Assembly (NCBI RefSeq): GCF_027580225.2
Contig: NC_073353.2
Span: 39,548,001 to 39,612,000 of the forward strand
From: Misgurnus anguillicaudatus
Taxonomy: Eukaryota; Chordata; Actinopteri; Cypriniformes; Cobitidae
Direction: 5' to 3'
DNA length: 64,000 nt
A model generated the notes under the pieces. It saw nothing but the letters and a program-made list of their open reading frames with translations, was not told where the DNA came from and searched no databases. Positions 44,001 through 56,459 of the stretch are shown in pieces. The number at the start of each line of letters is the position of its first letter. The stretch's first letter is position 1. The position numbers and the translations under genes are program-made.

Positions 44001-47000
44001 CAAAATATGTATTGCAGTAATGATTAAAAAACTGAAATCAGATTTGGATTTGTTAATTTAGCTGACAGCTGCATATAGACGGTTTCAGCAGTAACAACAT
44101 AAACGCGAGGCTTTCATGGTCATCACGTAACTTCCAGTAAACTCTACAAAGAATAAATAACAACAAAGTCCTTTTAAAGTAGTTTATTTATATAACAAGC
44201 AAAATAAACAACATGTAGATTACATAGGAACCCAAAAGATTTGTTATTTTTGACGAGGTATTTGTTTCAGCAACTAGTCAGATTATTAAACAAACAGAAA
44301 CCGGAAGTAAAGTTTGGACCACGTCACGTGCGCCTGATGAAACGGTCTATAGTTTACATTCTCACATTATTAACTATGCAGCGTAGCCGGCTAAATCATG
44401 GATAAAAGTAACCAACTGGATATAAACTAATGCAAATAGATGGTAATAATCTTCACATTAAAACATTTGTGTTGGATTTATCTGTGTGTATTTTTGTGTA
44501 ACCAGGGCTCCAGACTAGCTTTTTTCACTAGGAGCACAGTGGCCCCAACTGAAAATTTTAGGGGCGCAACCAGAAAATGTAGGGGCACACACTGTAAATC
44601 AACATGCTAACCAAATATTCACATTTCTACTAAGTAATACACCGTTTTACTAATAAATACTTTGATGATAGATGCAGAAAGTACAATGTGCTGTTTTAAA
44701 TTCAGTGTCACATCAAAAAAAAAGGTCAAATTTACTGGTCGCACATGTGCAACTGGATGTAAAATTCAGTGGCACACTCTCAAATTTTGTTGGCAAAATG
44801 CGACCATTTGGAAGCAGTCTGGAGCCCTGGTAACTGTTTGAGGTAGTACTGTTATTAGCGTCCTGTCAGCCTTGAAGACAAACTTAGGTTTCTGCTGTTG
44901 TTTCTCTGCTAATGCAGCATCTGTTTAGCAAATTCATTTCTTTATAATGATGTGAAGCAACAGACGCAATTCAGAAAAACTATTCGCATGGATTTTTTTG
45001 TTCCACCAATGCACTATCGGTGCCGATTAATCAGTAAAACCGATTAATTGATCTACCTCCACAGAAAACTATACAAAGACTTTATAGACCAGTCAGGAAT
45101 CGGTTTGACACCAATCCATACTTGATTTTAGCATAAAGACTATGATGTGTTTCTTATTCTGTCCTTGTGAACCTGTACAGTATCATTCCGGTTGTGCATT
45201 TCATCCTCTGGTATATGTCCTGGTCTTATTGAACTTCATCTAGGATTTCAAACTCAATTTTTTTAGTAACTGATTTTAAGCCTTCAGTGAGTGTTGTTGA
45301 TTCTGGATATTAGCCACAGTTTATGCTGTTGCTTTGACAATCATTGTTTCATAACCTTGACAGCGTGTCAGGAGCTGATCCGCAGGATTGAGCAGTTGCT
45401 GGGCAACAGGAGTCCAGAGTACTACATGAAAAGCATCACCTGTATCCAGGCCTTCAGGACAGAGTCCATCACGGTGAGATCTTAATTCAGCTCCACGTTC
45501 AATCAGGAATCAATTGTTTTTCTGGCGCACGGGGAGAAAGTCGCCGCTGGAGGCTGTTATATGATGAGGATGTGTTAATACAGCACATGGCTAAAGCAAC
45601 GAGCTAAGAACCCAAGAGGCAAAACTTTCCATTGCAACACCGGCTCCTAGTGCCAGTCCTATGCCTCCATCATTTTGGGGTGAAGTCCAGTAGTTTCTTG
45701 CTGTCGCTATGGGATTATCAGGAGCTTGGTTAAAAAAAAATGAACGTACATCCAACCTGAATGTTGCCATTGACAACACAGAATAACGTACAATCAGTAA
45801 AGTGATCATCAAATCCTTTTATCAGTTTAATTTATGGACTTCGTCTTTATTTTTTCACAAAACCTTGTTTTATATATATATATATTTTTTTATTTTTATT
45901 TTTTTATAGTGATTAAACATCTAAAATAATATATAAATATATAGTTCCATAAAAAGGAAATGGCCACATACATAATTAAGGCTGTGCAAATATTTATTGT
46001 ATTACTCTAAAAAGAACAGTAAAAGTTAGCAGAAAATAATTAAAGGCAAGATTTTACCGTCACATTGATAGTTTTTCAGTGGGCTGACAAAAAATTTTCT
46101 TTTATTCCACTTTTACTTTTCTCTTGTGTTATTGTGTGTATCTGTGCTGTTGTTTGGTTGCCATTTTCACCCAAAAATGGCGGCCGCATTTCCGAAGCAC
46201 CAACTAGAGACAACATCAGAGTTTCGCCTCTTTTCTTCTATGTTCTTTTGCTGGAGTCTGAATGTTTTTAATCGCTGCCCTAGAGGGATGATGATTATAA
46301 GACTGATACTGTGACTAAAGGATTTCATGCCATCTTAATTTAATCATTATCATCATCATCAGTTCTGTATTACTCTCAATCTTTTCTTAGTGTCTGCTCA
46401 GTAATAAGACAATCTAATAGATTTACGCTGATACACCAAGAGATTATTAGGATATTGTTAAATGTTTTTGGTATTACAAACTGCATTGAAGTCAATTTTT
46501 CCAATACAGCTAACAGGACTGACTTATGGATAGGCATATTTGTTTCATATTTAAAGGGACACTCCACTTTTTTTTGAAAATAGGCTCATTTTCCAGCCCC
46601 CCTAGAGTTAAATATTAGATTTTTACCATTTTGGAATCCATTCAGCTGATCTCCGAGTCTGGCGCTAGCACTTTTAGCATAGCTTTGCATTATCCATTGA
46701 ATCTGATTTGAGCATTAGCATCGTGCTCCAAAATAACCAAAGAATTTTAATATTTTTCCTATTTAAAACTTGAGTCTTCTGTTGTTACACTGTGTACTAA
46801 GACCAACAAAAAAATTAAAGATTGTGATTTTCTAGGCAGATATGGCTATGAACTATACTCTCATTGTGATGTAATAATCAAGGACTTTGCTGCCTTTACA
46901 TGACTGCAGGAGGTGCAATGATATTACGCAGCAGCCGAAAATAGTCCTCTTAGTAACTTTCAATAGCAGGGGACCCTTTAATGAACAACTTGAATTAAGA

Positions 47001-48345
47001 ACAAGAACCATTTCCGAAATTAATGATTGGCTTATTTTTTTAATCAAGTCTTTTTTTAATTGTTCAGAAAGACTCAAGTCAAGGTCAGATGAACTCAACA
47101 GTCAGTGAATTTATTAGGGATGCACCGATAGGATTTGTTTGGGCCGATGCCGATTTAAACAGACAACTTCTGGCCGATGCCGATACCGATATTAAACACT
47201 TGTATACAATACTATACAGTTCGCCTATTAGCTAGTTTATTTCTGCATCAGATTATTTTTACTGAACATGGATGGGATCTAATTAACATTCAACTGACCA
47301 AATAAGAGAGGCACAAATTAAGCTAAAACAAATATAATAAGACAGCATGACAACCTTCAAATGTGGTTTTTGCTATTCAGCATTTATTTTATTAACAACA
47401 TTAACTCATTTTTTACATATAATGGATTTCTTTATGCAGTTAATTAATAAACAATCGGTATCGGCCTTTCTTGTGCTATTGCCGATGGTTTCAAATTCAT
47501 CAAAAATCGGCCGATAAATATCGGCGGCCGATACATCGGTGCATCACTAGTATTTATTATTGTACATTATTTGAAAGCCATCTTATGAACAGCTATTTCA
47601 TTTGTCTGCATTTAAACATCTTCATTTCATGTGGTTAGAGCAAGAGTTGTAATGCAGGTGTAAACAGGATGATGATTGATGAGATGTCTCATTATATCTG
47701 CTATCATGCATCTTGCAGCACACTGTTGAACCTGAATCTCATTAAATGCTCTTCTGTCACATCAACTAACTGTATTTTACTTCATCAGTCTGGAAACGCT
47801 GAGCTATTCAACAGTTACATGCAGTCCCTGAAGAGAAGCCTTCCCGACAGGAACCTGCAGGAATTCTGGGATCTGCTTGTTCAAGGTACAGGAACGGACC
47901 TGAACGTGGGTGATCTTATCTTTATCGTAAACGGAAATCTAAATATGTTTTTCTGTTTTCAGATGGTCTCACGCTGATCAGCAAAGATGAAGTGGACAAC
48001 AGCACCTTCTCCAAACAAGATGCAAACCAGGTATCGTATAACATTACAGTTTATCTCCAGGTGTGGACATTGAAAGGCTTAATGATGGCTCTTAATATTG
48101 TTATCTTAATATTTTGTCTCGTTTTTTGCTGCTGTAGTTTCTGGCATTGGAGAAGGTGGAGGTCCAGGTGTCATCCGCGCAGGACGACACCGGTGATGTT
48201 GATGATTTGGTAAGTTTATACTGTACATCACTCATTTGTCTTTTTTGACAACTATAACTAACAGTTTGAAAAGTAAAACTTGATTTGAGAGACAAAATGT
48301 AGACTTTTAACTAATGCTTTGTTATTGCAGCTTGACATGATGTGA
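35099..48345 (+). CDS. xrcc5: X-ray repair cross-complementing protein 5 (Ku80, Ku86)
   Basis: Large subunit of the Ku heterodimer, which binds broken DNA ends in the nucleus and recruits DNA-PKcs for non-homologous end joining. Exons: 35099-35116, 35721-35834, 36003-36186, 36281-36329, 36406-36528, 36969-37148, 37230-37344, 37428-37566, 37679-37791, 37954-38016, 38105-38242, 38325-38415, 41362-41492, 41583-41779, 43034-43121, 43491-43560, 45364-45473, 47789-47885, 47963-48030, 48138-48209, 48331-48345. Phases join to 724 residues (human 732). Visible parts: von Willebrand-like domain ([30 protein letters not shown]), a Gly-rich loop in exon 6, the beta-barrel core ([40 protein letters not shown]), the C-terminal helical domain and the terminal DVDDLLDMM motif that contacts DNA-PKcs. 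The N-terminal six residues sit alone in exon 1. Where human has Phe after QQAD the fish has Trp. Confidence 0.96.
35880..36002 (+). repeat. Tandem repeat abutting the xrcc5 exon 3 acceptor
   Basis: Three copies of a unit of about 40 bases containing gtctgtaataataacatc and atgatttacattctgtctgt. The last copy runs into the exon 3 acceptor at 36001-36002, so its tctgtctgt part forms the pyrimidine tract. Confidence 0.75.
36582..36916. mobile_element. hAT-type MITE in xrcc5 intron 5
   Basis: Ends tagggctgtcacaatg and cgttacagcccta are inverted. Flanks cctgtaac (36574-36581) and cctctaac (36917-36924) are an eight-base duplication with one difference. It resembles the element at 9153-9465 at its tips. 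Confidence 0.65.
38925..39844. mobile_element. Non-autonomous DNA transposon, 920 bp, xrcc5 intron 12
   Basis: Inverted ends gggtgattctcacgaaa and tttttgtgagaatcaccc. Flanks atacatac (38917-38924) and atacatag (39845-39852) are an eight-base duplication with one difference. No transposase reading frame was seen. Confidence 0.7.
40060..40318. repeat. Fish dispersed repeat (ttccctgagaagggaacgag type)
   Basis: gggttacgtatgtaactgtt followed by ccctgagaagggaacgagac is a phrase I associate with a repeat common in cyprinid genomes. It lies within the right part of the 38834-40450 element. Class not determined. Confidence 0.5.
42069..42864. mobile_element. TTAA-flanked MITE in xrcc5 intron 14, with a nested MITE
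   Basis: TTAA at 42065-42068 and 42865-42868. Ends CTCTTTCCCCGCCA and GGCGGGGAATGAG are inverted. Inside it lies a second element at 42162-42429. Confidence 0.7.
42162..42429. mobile_element. CpG-rich MITE nested in xrcc5 intron 14
   Basis: Ends ctgtgggtttacacca and tggtgtaaacccacag are exact inverted copies. The interior is rich in cgcg phrases (gacgcgtttgaggcg, catcgccccacac). A second copy in the opposite orientation lies at 56823-57114. Confidence 0.75.
43642..45061. mobile_element. hAT-type element in xrcc5 intron 16, perfect 8-bp target duplication
   Basis: Ends tagaggttgagtgatag and attgatctacctcca are imperfectly inverted, with ggttttactgat repeated inverted just inside. Identical cagaaaac octamers flank it (43634-43641, 45062-45069). 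No intact transposase was seen. It contains the nested element at 44503-44829 and a segment (about 44090-44170) that also occurs inverted near 18470-18560. Confidence 0.75.
44503..44829. mobile_element. MITE nested within the 43642-45061 element
   Basis: Ends cagggctccagact and agtctggagccctg are exact inverted copies. gtaac occurs on both sides (44498-44502, 44830-44834), a possible five-base target duplication. Confidence 0.7.
46555..46975. repeat. TTAA-type MITE, right side truncated, xrcc5 intron 17
   Basis: TTAA at 46551-46554 precedes agggacactccactttttt, a common fish repeat start. Phrases such as tggaatccattcagctgatc and cgcagcagccgaaaatagtc follow. The right inverted end was not found intact. 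Confidence 0.55.
47115..47549. mobile_element. hAT-type MITE in xrcc5 intron 17
   Basis: Ends tagggatgcaccgat and atcggtgcatcacta are inverted. Flanks gaatttat (47107-47114) and gtatttat (47550-47557) are an eight-base duplication with one difference. The interior carries repeated gccgat/atcggc phrases. Confidence 0.7.
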
Positions 48346-48520
48346 ATCAGATCTTCAGACATCTTCATCAGGTATAATATCCTGTGTGGATCTGACGAGG
48401 ATTTTCCATGAAACTCTCTGAAACAGTTAACATGATGTCTTCATGTGTTTTAGTCTGCTTGTTTAAAGTTCACCCTGTACTGAATGCTTCAATACATCAT
48501 AATTAAAGCCACACATTTAA
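48346..48520 (+). other. xrcc5: xrcc5 3' UTR with ATTAAA polyadenylation signal
   Basis: An ATTAAA hexamer lies at 48502-48507, about 157 bases after the stop codon, which would give a short 3' UTR. No AATAAA was noticed nearer to the stop. Confidence 0.4.
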
Positions 48521-49159
48521 CCTTTGGACCAATTATAATGTGGAGTGCGATTACTTGAATTGTGGCACAAATTGCACAAAAGTGTCTATTTTCGATTTTC
48601 TAAAGAGCACTTTCATGAATAATGGCAGAGAAATTTCAAATAAAAGAATGAAAGAACTAAAACTGCTTTCATAGTTGTTATATTTTTTAATATCAAAAGA
48701 CACGAGAGGTAATAAAATAAGCTTTTAATAATTAATAATGAATCTTTCAGAACAGCGTGTGAATAACAATCACCAGAGTGTCTTTTAAAATGCCATTTTG
48801 TTGTGCCCTTCTGGATCTGAATGCAATGATTTTGATTTCTTGTCATTGATCTCAAATGGACACAAAAAGGCTTATACATTTTTTAAGTTAAAATCCAAGC
48901 TCATGAACCTTCATTTTATGTGCAGTATGTGTAAGGATGATAAATCGTAACATCTTAGAAAACAGTGCAGTAGAAATATAAAGATGTTCAGATCATGTGG
49001 AGCTGATGATCTTCATATTTTCACCAGCTTCTCTTCCCACTGAGAGTTAGTTAGAAGATTTAAAGATCTCATTTAAAATCACTGCTGTAGATCTGTTGAG
49101 ATTCTGCCATCAAAAACTACAACCTCAAAAACCTGAAAACCTTAAAATTATAGCTCACA

Positions 49160-49490
49160 GATCATTTATTATAGCATGTCCAAAATGCCCCTATTTGGGT
49201 GGGAGCAAAAATGTGCTGTTTTCGTGTCTGTACCTTTAATGCAAATGAGCTACAGCTCCTCCTTCCCTTACCAAAATAGACAGCTTTCAGTCATAATAGA
49301 TCTGATACCTGTGAATACAGTCTGAGATTATAGTTTCTTAATATTGAGATATGGTGGACAGCGTGAAACTCACTGAGGGTGGAAACTATGGTAATGCAGG
49401 ACTGTAAGTGGGCGGGGATTTATCAGTGTGACATCACATTGATAAGAGAATCAAAGCGGCATGTCTAATGAGACCGCTTTGGGGGGTTTT
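49160..49490. repeat. Dispersed repeat, second copy of the 11640-11965 family
   Basis: Shares ordered phrases with 11640-11965 (aatgcaaatgagctacagct, gtgaatacagtctgaga, gtgacatcacattgataag). It lies in the spacer downstream of xrcc5. Between 48521 and 49159 and between 49491 and 50400 I saw no gene and no clear element. Confidence 0.55.
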
Positions 49491-50489
49491 TTTGGTTTTT
49501 GAATTGTGTTCACACACTGCCAATTATGTCCAAACACCTTGTAAGCATGGATTTAAATAATAGGTGCCCTTTAGAATGCCATAGTGTATAAATATTGTAT
49601 AATTTAAATTATTGATTTGTTTTGCTGTACAGATAAATGATGTTTTTGCATTACTGTAATGAGAGTTGAGCTCTATTGCACAATGAAAGTCAAAACATCA
49701 TATTTCTTTTGATTCTGGGTTGTAATTTCACATTACACTTAACATGTTTCATGAGATTCATGTTTATTGAATGTTGTGTATTAAATGTGACGACATCAGA
49801 TCTATTGTGTAGCGTGTAATACACTATTGATTAGGTCAAATCTGTATTTTTTATGGCACTCATACATTCAGTCATGCGTAGCCAATGCAGTAATTTGTGG
49901 CTTTCGTTTAGTCATTTTCACCAGTCGATTCCTTTAGCATTTGCAGTCATTGGGTGATAGTGAAGTGTGCTGCATATAAAAAAGTCACACAACAGAACAG
50001 CTCCATACCGAGTTCAGCTTTGCCACTGATTTGATTTTTTCACCAGAGAAATGGGGAAGTGAAAAATCACATCTTTTTAGATTTTTATGACATTCAACCG
50101 TTCACACTTCATCTCTGCACAAAGTGATGCGAGTCAGTTCAACAGAAACAAATCATTTCATGAGAACTGTCAAATCCTCCTGTCATAGCGCTTTGACTTT
50201 TTCCATTAGTTTCCTCCAAAAGTCTTTTCCTCTTATGCTGTGATTGATAATTCATCTGGAGGAGGAGAGAATCATAACTTTCATCAGCACTTTTTCAACT
50301 TTTCAGACCATTAAAGTTTGATCATTTATTTACCATCTACTGTAACTACATCTGCATCAAACAATGGACTGTAATTAGATGATTTCATTTTTTCATTTAA
50401 TATTTCTAATGTTGGGTCTTTTTGCAACATAATGACTTTACTTAATATAATAACATATTAGTGAGCAGCATGAAATATTCTGCTAATGT

Positions 50490-51057
50490 TGGTTGCAGTT
50501 CATGTATACTAACAGTAAGCATTGAGCAATATAGTTTATCAGCACTAACATAAATAATTGCATTAACATTAGTAAAAGGTTAATACATTTTATTAATCTT
50601 TTATTAATGTTAGTTAATGCCAATGCAATTATTTATGATAGTTTGTTGTGCATTAACTAAAGTTAACAGATATAACTTCATAATTTTAAAGATGTATATA
50701 CAAATGCTGACATTAGCATGAACCATGATGGTAACACTTTACAATAAGGTTGTATTTTTGACATTAGTTAATGCATTAAATAACTAAATGAACAATTCTT
50801 ATACAGCATTTAGGAATAGTTCATATTAATTTCTGCCTTTACTAATACATTTTTAAAATCAAATGTAACTGTTAACATTAGTTAATGCACAATAAACTAA
50901 CATGAACCACTTTATTAGCATTAACTAACACTTACAAACATTAATTAATGCTGAAAACTGTATTTCTAATTGTTAGTTTATGTTAGCTAATGCATTTACT
51001 AATCTTAACAAATACACCAATATTGTAAAGTGTCACCACTATGATTGATAAATGCTG
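50490..51057. repeat. Dispersed repeat of taatgttagttaatgc type
   Basis: Multiple forward and reversed copies of taatgttagttaatgcatt and acactttacaataagg phrases. This is a frequent fish repeat. A short further piece (aactaatgcattgactaatg) lies at about 52025-52050, beyond two intervening elements, so they may have inserted into it. Confidence 0.5.
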
Positions 51058-51061
51058 TTAA

Positions 51062-51425
51062 AGGGGACATTTCACAAAACTTTTTAAGATGTCAAATAAA
51101 TCTTTGGTGTCCCCAGAGTACATATGTGAAGTTTTAGCTCAAAATATCATATAGATAATTTATTATAACATGTTAAAATTGTTACTTTGTAGGTGTGAAG
51201 AAAAATGTGTTGTTTTGTGTGTGTTCTTTAAAATGCAAATAAGCTGATCTCTGCACTAAATGGCAGTGTCATGGTTGGATAGTGCAGATTAAGGGGCTGT
51301 ATTATTATAATAATATCCCCTTGTGATCAATTTCAATGAGCTATTTTTTCACCTGCTTGCAGGAATGGTTTACCAAAACTAAGTTACTGGAATTATCTTT
51401 TTTTTTCACATTTTCTAGTTTGATA
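51062..51425. repeat. Truncated copy of the TTAA-type MITE
   Basis: Begins after TTAA (51058-51061) with aggggacatttcacaa and follows the 31333-31774 copy (aatctttggtg, gctgatctctgcactaaatg, aagttactgg) until tttgatagaagc. It then gives way to the repeat that continues to 52020, so its right end is lost. Confidence 0.6.
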
Positions 51426-51514
51426 GAAGCTTGGAAACTGTAAATTGGAAGCTTGTAATTTCTTACAGAATTGGAAACTTAATGGAAATTATTATTAGGA
51501 AATTTATGTAAACT

Positions 51515-52020
51515 ATATCATATACAAACATAAATAAACATTTTGTAATTTGGTCATATGCAGACATGCATGCAAGGTTGTACAAGACTGGGTTTATTTA
51601 ATCAAAAATCCTTCAGAAATCATTCTAATATGAACACAAAGCACAAGGAAGTTTTAAACAAATGTATGTAGTTTATGTGAATGCATGCAAAGATGGACAT
51701 TTTGACATTATTTTGTGTGCATGATTCAAGAAATGATCTGTGCATGTTATGGAAGAATATAAGTACATGCAGGAGGTGTGGTCTTCAGTAAGCAGTGTGT
51801 GCATGTGACTGATGAATGTGCAGTGTAGAAATTCAACTGAAATTGCTTTAAATCTTGTTGTTTTAAACAAAATTATGCTGCAAGATTTTTATATTTAAGT
51901 ACCCTGTTATAGACAACTCTGCATTTTCTTCAAATTCCCAGTTTATTTCCATATATTCTCGTTAATTCCAATGGAAAGTTTACAGCCATGAAAATTCCTG
52001 GAATTTTTCAAACCTAGGGT
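51515..52020 (-). repeat. Unexpanded copy of the pfkl intron 20 repeat
   Basis: Reverse complement of the flanks of the 20316-21270 element: on the minus strand aattccaggaattttcatgg, then one or two gagaatatatgg-like units, then aacagggtacttaaa, cttgcagcataa, acacaaaataatgtc, atgcattcacataaa in the same order. It lacks the long 20-base array. Confidence 0.75.
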
Positions 52021-53217
52021 TGGTTAACTAATGCATTGACTAATGTTAACAAATGCAAAAGTATTAGGAAAAAATTGTTATTTCACTCTTAACTGCAGAC
52101 TGTTGATGTTTATCAGTATTTACAGTGTTTGATCCATTTTATAATATACATGTTTTTACATTTAAAATAGTTTACATTTAGTCATACTGTGAGTTTGCAC
52201 TTACATAAGAGTTTCAGCTTTGTATTATACTATATGTGTAATATTCTGTATAATCAGGTCTACTGGTGATAAGTCTATGAAGTACATCTGTCATCTGTGT
52301 AAGTCTTAGCAATGAATCTCAGTCTAAAGGTTTTTCAGTATTGTTGGCACTCAGAGAGTTGGATTAAAACAGCGACCGTATACTTTCTTCTCATTTTTGA
52401 TGTTTCGGATTGAAAAACTGCAGCAACCTGTAATGGGTGTCATTTTAAACTTCAAAAAGGAGCTGGGAGCAATCTGACAACCTCTTTTTCTCTTTCTGCC
52501 ACTAGCATTGAGAGCAAGATGAAAGGTAACAGACAGCGAGATGGATGAATTTCATGCTTTTCTGATCACACTATATTTTAGATCTGTAGATAGCCTCTGT
52601 CAATTATGCATCAGTAGTTTTCTACTCTGTTTTTTCAAGCGTGAACCTTCTGCTCATATCTTAAATAGAGCACTTTCTGAAAGTTTTCACCAGAAGACCC
52701 CAGATCTCCTTTGAGAAATCATTGATGTCAAACTTCATATCTCAATCGTCCCACGTGTATAATGATGCAGAATTACAGATGCAACCCAAAGTCATTCAGA
52801 GACATCTTCTGTGACCCTGAACAACTATTCAGTAGATCAGTTTCTTTCAGCTGGAAGATGTAGAAGTCGTGTTGTAACGTAAGCCACACAATATTTCTGG
52901 AAATCTTGGATGTTTTCAGGATGCAACAATGACCTCCAACTTTATCAGCTGCATTTCTTCTGTAAGTGTGTTTCTTATGACTTTTCTCTGAATGACTTTC
53001 AAGTATTTGAAAATCTGAAATAAGAGCCATGTAGCCAGATTAATCTTTCTGTCTCTTTAACATTTATCTTCCTTCTTATATTACATCGATTGATCATTTC
53101 AGGCGGTGATGTGCAGACATCTGGAGGACAGAATCATAACTCATCATTCATGTATCTATCACTGTAACTATCTGCACTGAAGTAAATATATTTATCACAT
53201 GTCATCAATAGACTACA

Positions 53218-53545
53218 CACTGTAAAATGCAGCATGAAGTTAAAACAACTTGGTTTTGCAAGTCAATTCAACCTACTATTTTAAGATTTGACCTAAAAGG
53301 TGACATAAAAAAAGTTGAAATTGTTTTACTTGTTAAGTAACATATGTTGATTTAACAAAAATGCTGCAATTTTTTAAAAAAGGCACGAGCCCAGACCGTT
53401 TGGTTGTAATTCAACAAATGGTGGGTTGTTTTAACCCATTGTTGGGTCAAATATAAACATTTTCTGGGTTACCTTAATCCAACAGCTGGGCTTGTCCCTT
53501 TTTGACCCAACAATGGTTGTAAATAACCCAGCATTTGTGTAATTC
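53218..53545. repeat. MITE cluster downstream of xrcc5
   Basis: 53218 to about 53385 has inverted ends (cactgtaaaatgcagca and atgctgcaatttttt) and is an inverted copy of 57296-57496, sharing caacttggttttgcaagtca. It is followed directly at about 53410-53540 by an aaccc-rich piece (ggtgggttgttttaaccca). Confidence 0.55.
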
Positions 53546-53914
53546 TTACATTTTGACATTAGTTTAGAAAATTGTAAATTATGCTTATGTGTGAATTTTA
53601 TCAACTTCAAATTTAGTTTTTTATTAATTTTTTTATTAAATTAAAGGATTTGTAGTAGATAGTGAAGGAAGTGGAGTCTTCAAGTGTCCACCATGTACAT
53701 CAGTTCTCATTTAATACTGTTATAAAAGTGTCCCATGACTGCTGAAAAAACTATCAGAACATGGATACAATTGTTTTGATTTGTTTGGTCGCTACATAGT
53801 CCATTTGTAGTATGAGTTTTTACTGGTATGTCAAACAAGATCTTGCACAAAACCAATTGTTCTTTAATAAACTGAAAACAGTTCAAACGTAAAGAGGTGA
53901 CTTTTCTGAACCCC

Positions 53915-54385
53915 AATGTCTCTGTACCGGGGTACCTCAAGGCTCAGTGCTTGGACCACTGCTCGTTTCTATATACCTGACATCCCTGGGTTCTGTAATT
54001 TGGAAACGTGGCTTTTTCTACCACCGCTATGCTGATTATACACAACTCCACTTGTAATTTTAGCCTGATGATACAACAGTTTCTGCCCACATCTCAGCAT
54101 ACCTGAGTGACATTTCACTCTGGATGAAGGATCATCATCTCCAGCTGAACCTCGCAAAGATGGAACTGCTTGTCATATCATCTGACCCTAAGATTCATCA
54201 CAGTTTTTCGATAAAACTAGGTTCTTCGACCATTATGCCTTTCAAGACAGCCAGAAACCTAGGAGGGGTCATTGATGAACAGCCTGGCTATGTATACTGT
54301 GTTAGACTTGATGAGATTAGTTCTAGTGCACTTATGTATTGCTGTTTGGACAAAAGCGTCTACTAAATGTAAATGTAAAACTCTT
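53915..54385 (+). mobile_element. L2-like LINE fragment (reverse transcriptase end and 3' tail)
   Basis: In frame around 53930 the sequence reads [12 protein letters not shown], a reverse transcriptase signature of CR1/L2 LINEs. RYADYTQLH follows, a change of the usual YADDTQL. A second frame continues with WMKDHHLQLNLAKMELLVIS and ends ARNLGGVIDEQ. The end gctgtttggacaaaagcgtc with aaatgtaaatgtaaa is the typical L2 3' tail. The pieces lie in different frames and there are stops, so it is dead. Confidence 0.75.
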
Positions 54386-54984
54386 ATTAGTTGTCTTGCT
54401 TGTTTTACTGACAAGCACATTTCTTTACAAAAGGTTTGGTACATTTCACTAATGGTCTTCTTGTATTATCTGATGGGAATGTGTTGACATCTTCTTCTGC
54501 CTGTTTTAAAGAGCCTGGAATGGAGGGTTTTGACGTCAGGAGGAAGAAGTGAAGCAGATGAATTCACGCTGAGCTCGGCAGGTGAACTCCTGTACGCTTC
54601 ATGATCTGAATTATTCAAAGACGCCTGCACCCTACAGGTAACCACATGAGGTGAAGAACTCCATAGAAGACAGTGGACACAAAGTATTATTATCTGATGT
54701 TTGGCATTTTGTACATTAATTTTATTTCTTTTTCAGAAGTTATGAAATAGCAACATGACAAAAATATGGATCTCAGCACACTATGTAAAAGTTGAGACAT
54801 TTGATAGAAATATATAATGACTGAAGTAAACTGCGACAGAACGTCAGGAAACGTTTATTGAAACTCAGCTGTTGTTATTTACCTGCTAGACCTCCGTGTC
54901 ATTTCAACGTTGTATTTTTTATTTTTTTGTATGAAAAATCATCTTCCCTTTATTGCAAAAAATGTTGAGTTATTTTTTATCTCA

Positions 54985-55690
54985 GCGTTGGGTACAACGA
55001 GACAAACCTATAGCTGTTGGGTTAAATTAACCCAGAAAATGCCAAAAACATATTTTAAATATATGCTTAATGCATTTTGTAGAAAGTAATGTTCAATTGA
55101 ATATATTTTTTAATTTGAAAATATATTTAGTTTTAACCTTATATATTAACATACATTTCAAAATGTATTTCAAGGGTAAGCAAATACACTTTTTACTTTT
55201 TCATCCTATATTGCAAAAATGTATTATTTGCTAAAAATATATTTTAAATATATGCTAAAAAAGTAAATTTTATAAAGTATATTTTTAAAGTTGAAAATAT
55301 ATTTAATTTTAACCTTTTTAAAATGTAATGTTTAAAGGTTCATAACATAAAGTTTTTCTTCCAATACGATGTGAATATATTTCCTTGGATTAAAATATAG
55401 GGAGGGCTAAATATATTTTTTAATGCTTTAAAAAATGTATTTATTTCAAAATATACAAAATATGGCCAAAAAATATATCAGTGAAAATTTTATTTCGTAA
55501 ACATTTTCCAAAATATATTTTAAAGCAAACATATTTTTGTATATTTTGAAATAAATTTACAAATATTTTAAAAACTATATTTTTTGATGTATGGGTATGA
55601 CCCATCAATGGGTTAAGACAACCCACCATAGGTTAAATTACAACCCAATTGGTTGGGTTCGTCCCTTTTTTTAACCCAACGCTGGATTGA
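54985..55690. repeat. aaccc-type MITE carrying an AT-rich insertion
   Basis: Outer pieces (agcgttgggtacaac...gttgggttaaattaaccca; tgacccatcaatgggttaag...tttaacccaacgctgga) form an inverted pair. Between about 55045 and 55595 lies sequence made of forward and reversed aaatatatttt phrases, probably a second fold-back element. No coding potential. Confidence 0.5.
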
Positions 55691-56459
55691 AAATGACACT
55701 GTCTATCTGGAATCTCATTTGTGGTTTTGTATTTCCAAATGTGCCACATCACAATCGGTCACCTGATATGCAAGAACCAGAAGCGCTTGCCGTCATTGTG
55801 CTGTACAATCCAAAGGCACGGTTTTGAATTTAACGTAAGATTTTGTAGAGTTTGTTGCTCACACAAAGCTATGATATGGCTTCGGTACACTTTAAAAATA
55901 GTCTATGATTTGCATTTGGTAAAAGAAAAACACCATTCACATCCCTTGGATGAAAAGAACATCAAACATCCAAAGACAATAATGTGGGGTTGAAACGACA
56001 CGAGGGTCAGAAAATGTTTACAAAATATTTTCCTTAAACTTGTGATTTGTTTGCATTAATTAAAAGGAATAATCAATCTGATGTTAAAGTCAACATGAAA
56101 TGATATTCCTTCAGTAATGTGATCTTTATCCTAAAGGGTTTCAATAAATAAAACTATAGAGACTTGAGTTCATCGATTAGAAATTAAATGGATGATAAAG
56201 TGGGCATTAAAGAACATAAATTGTAACTTGAGAGAAAGTTGTGTCTTAAGAAAGTTTACAGATCAGTTTTAATGTCATATTGACTTTAGGAGCCTAACCG
56301 AAGGGGGCAACGATGATCAGATCTTCTCCAAACCACCAGAAATATCTGAAATCTTCAGTGTCCTCACAAGTGAATATAAAAACATGCAGTACCAGCAAGC
56401 ATAAAAGGGCGAGAGATTTAAAAAGAGAGAGATAGAGACTGTGCTTTTCAACTAATCAA

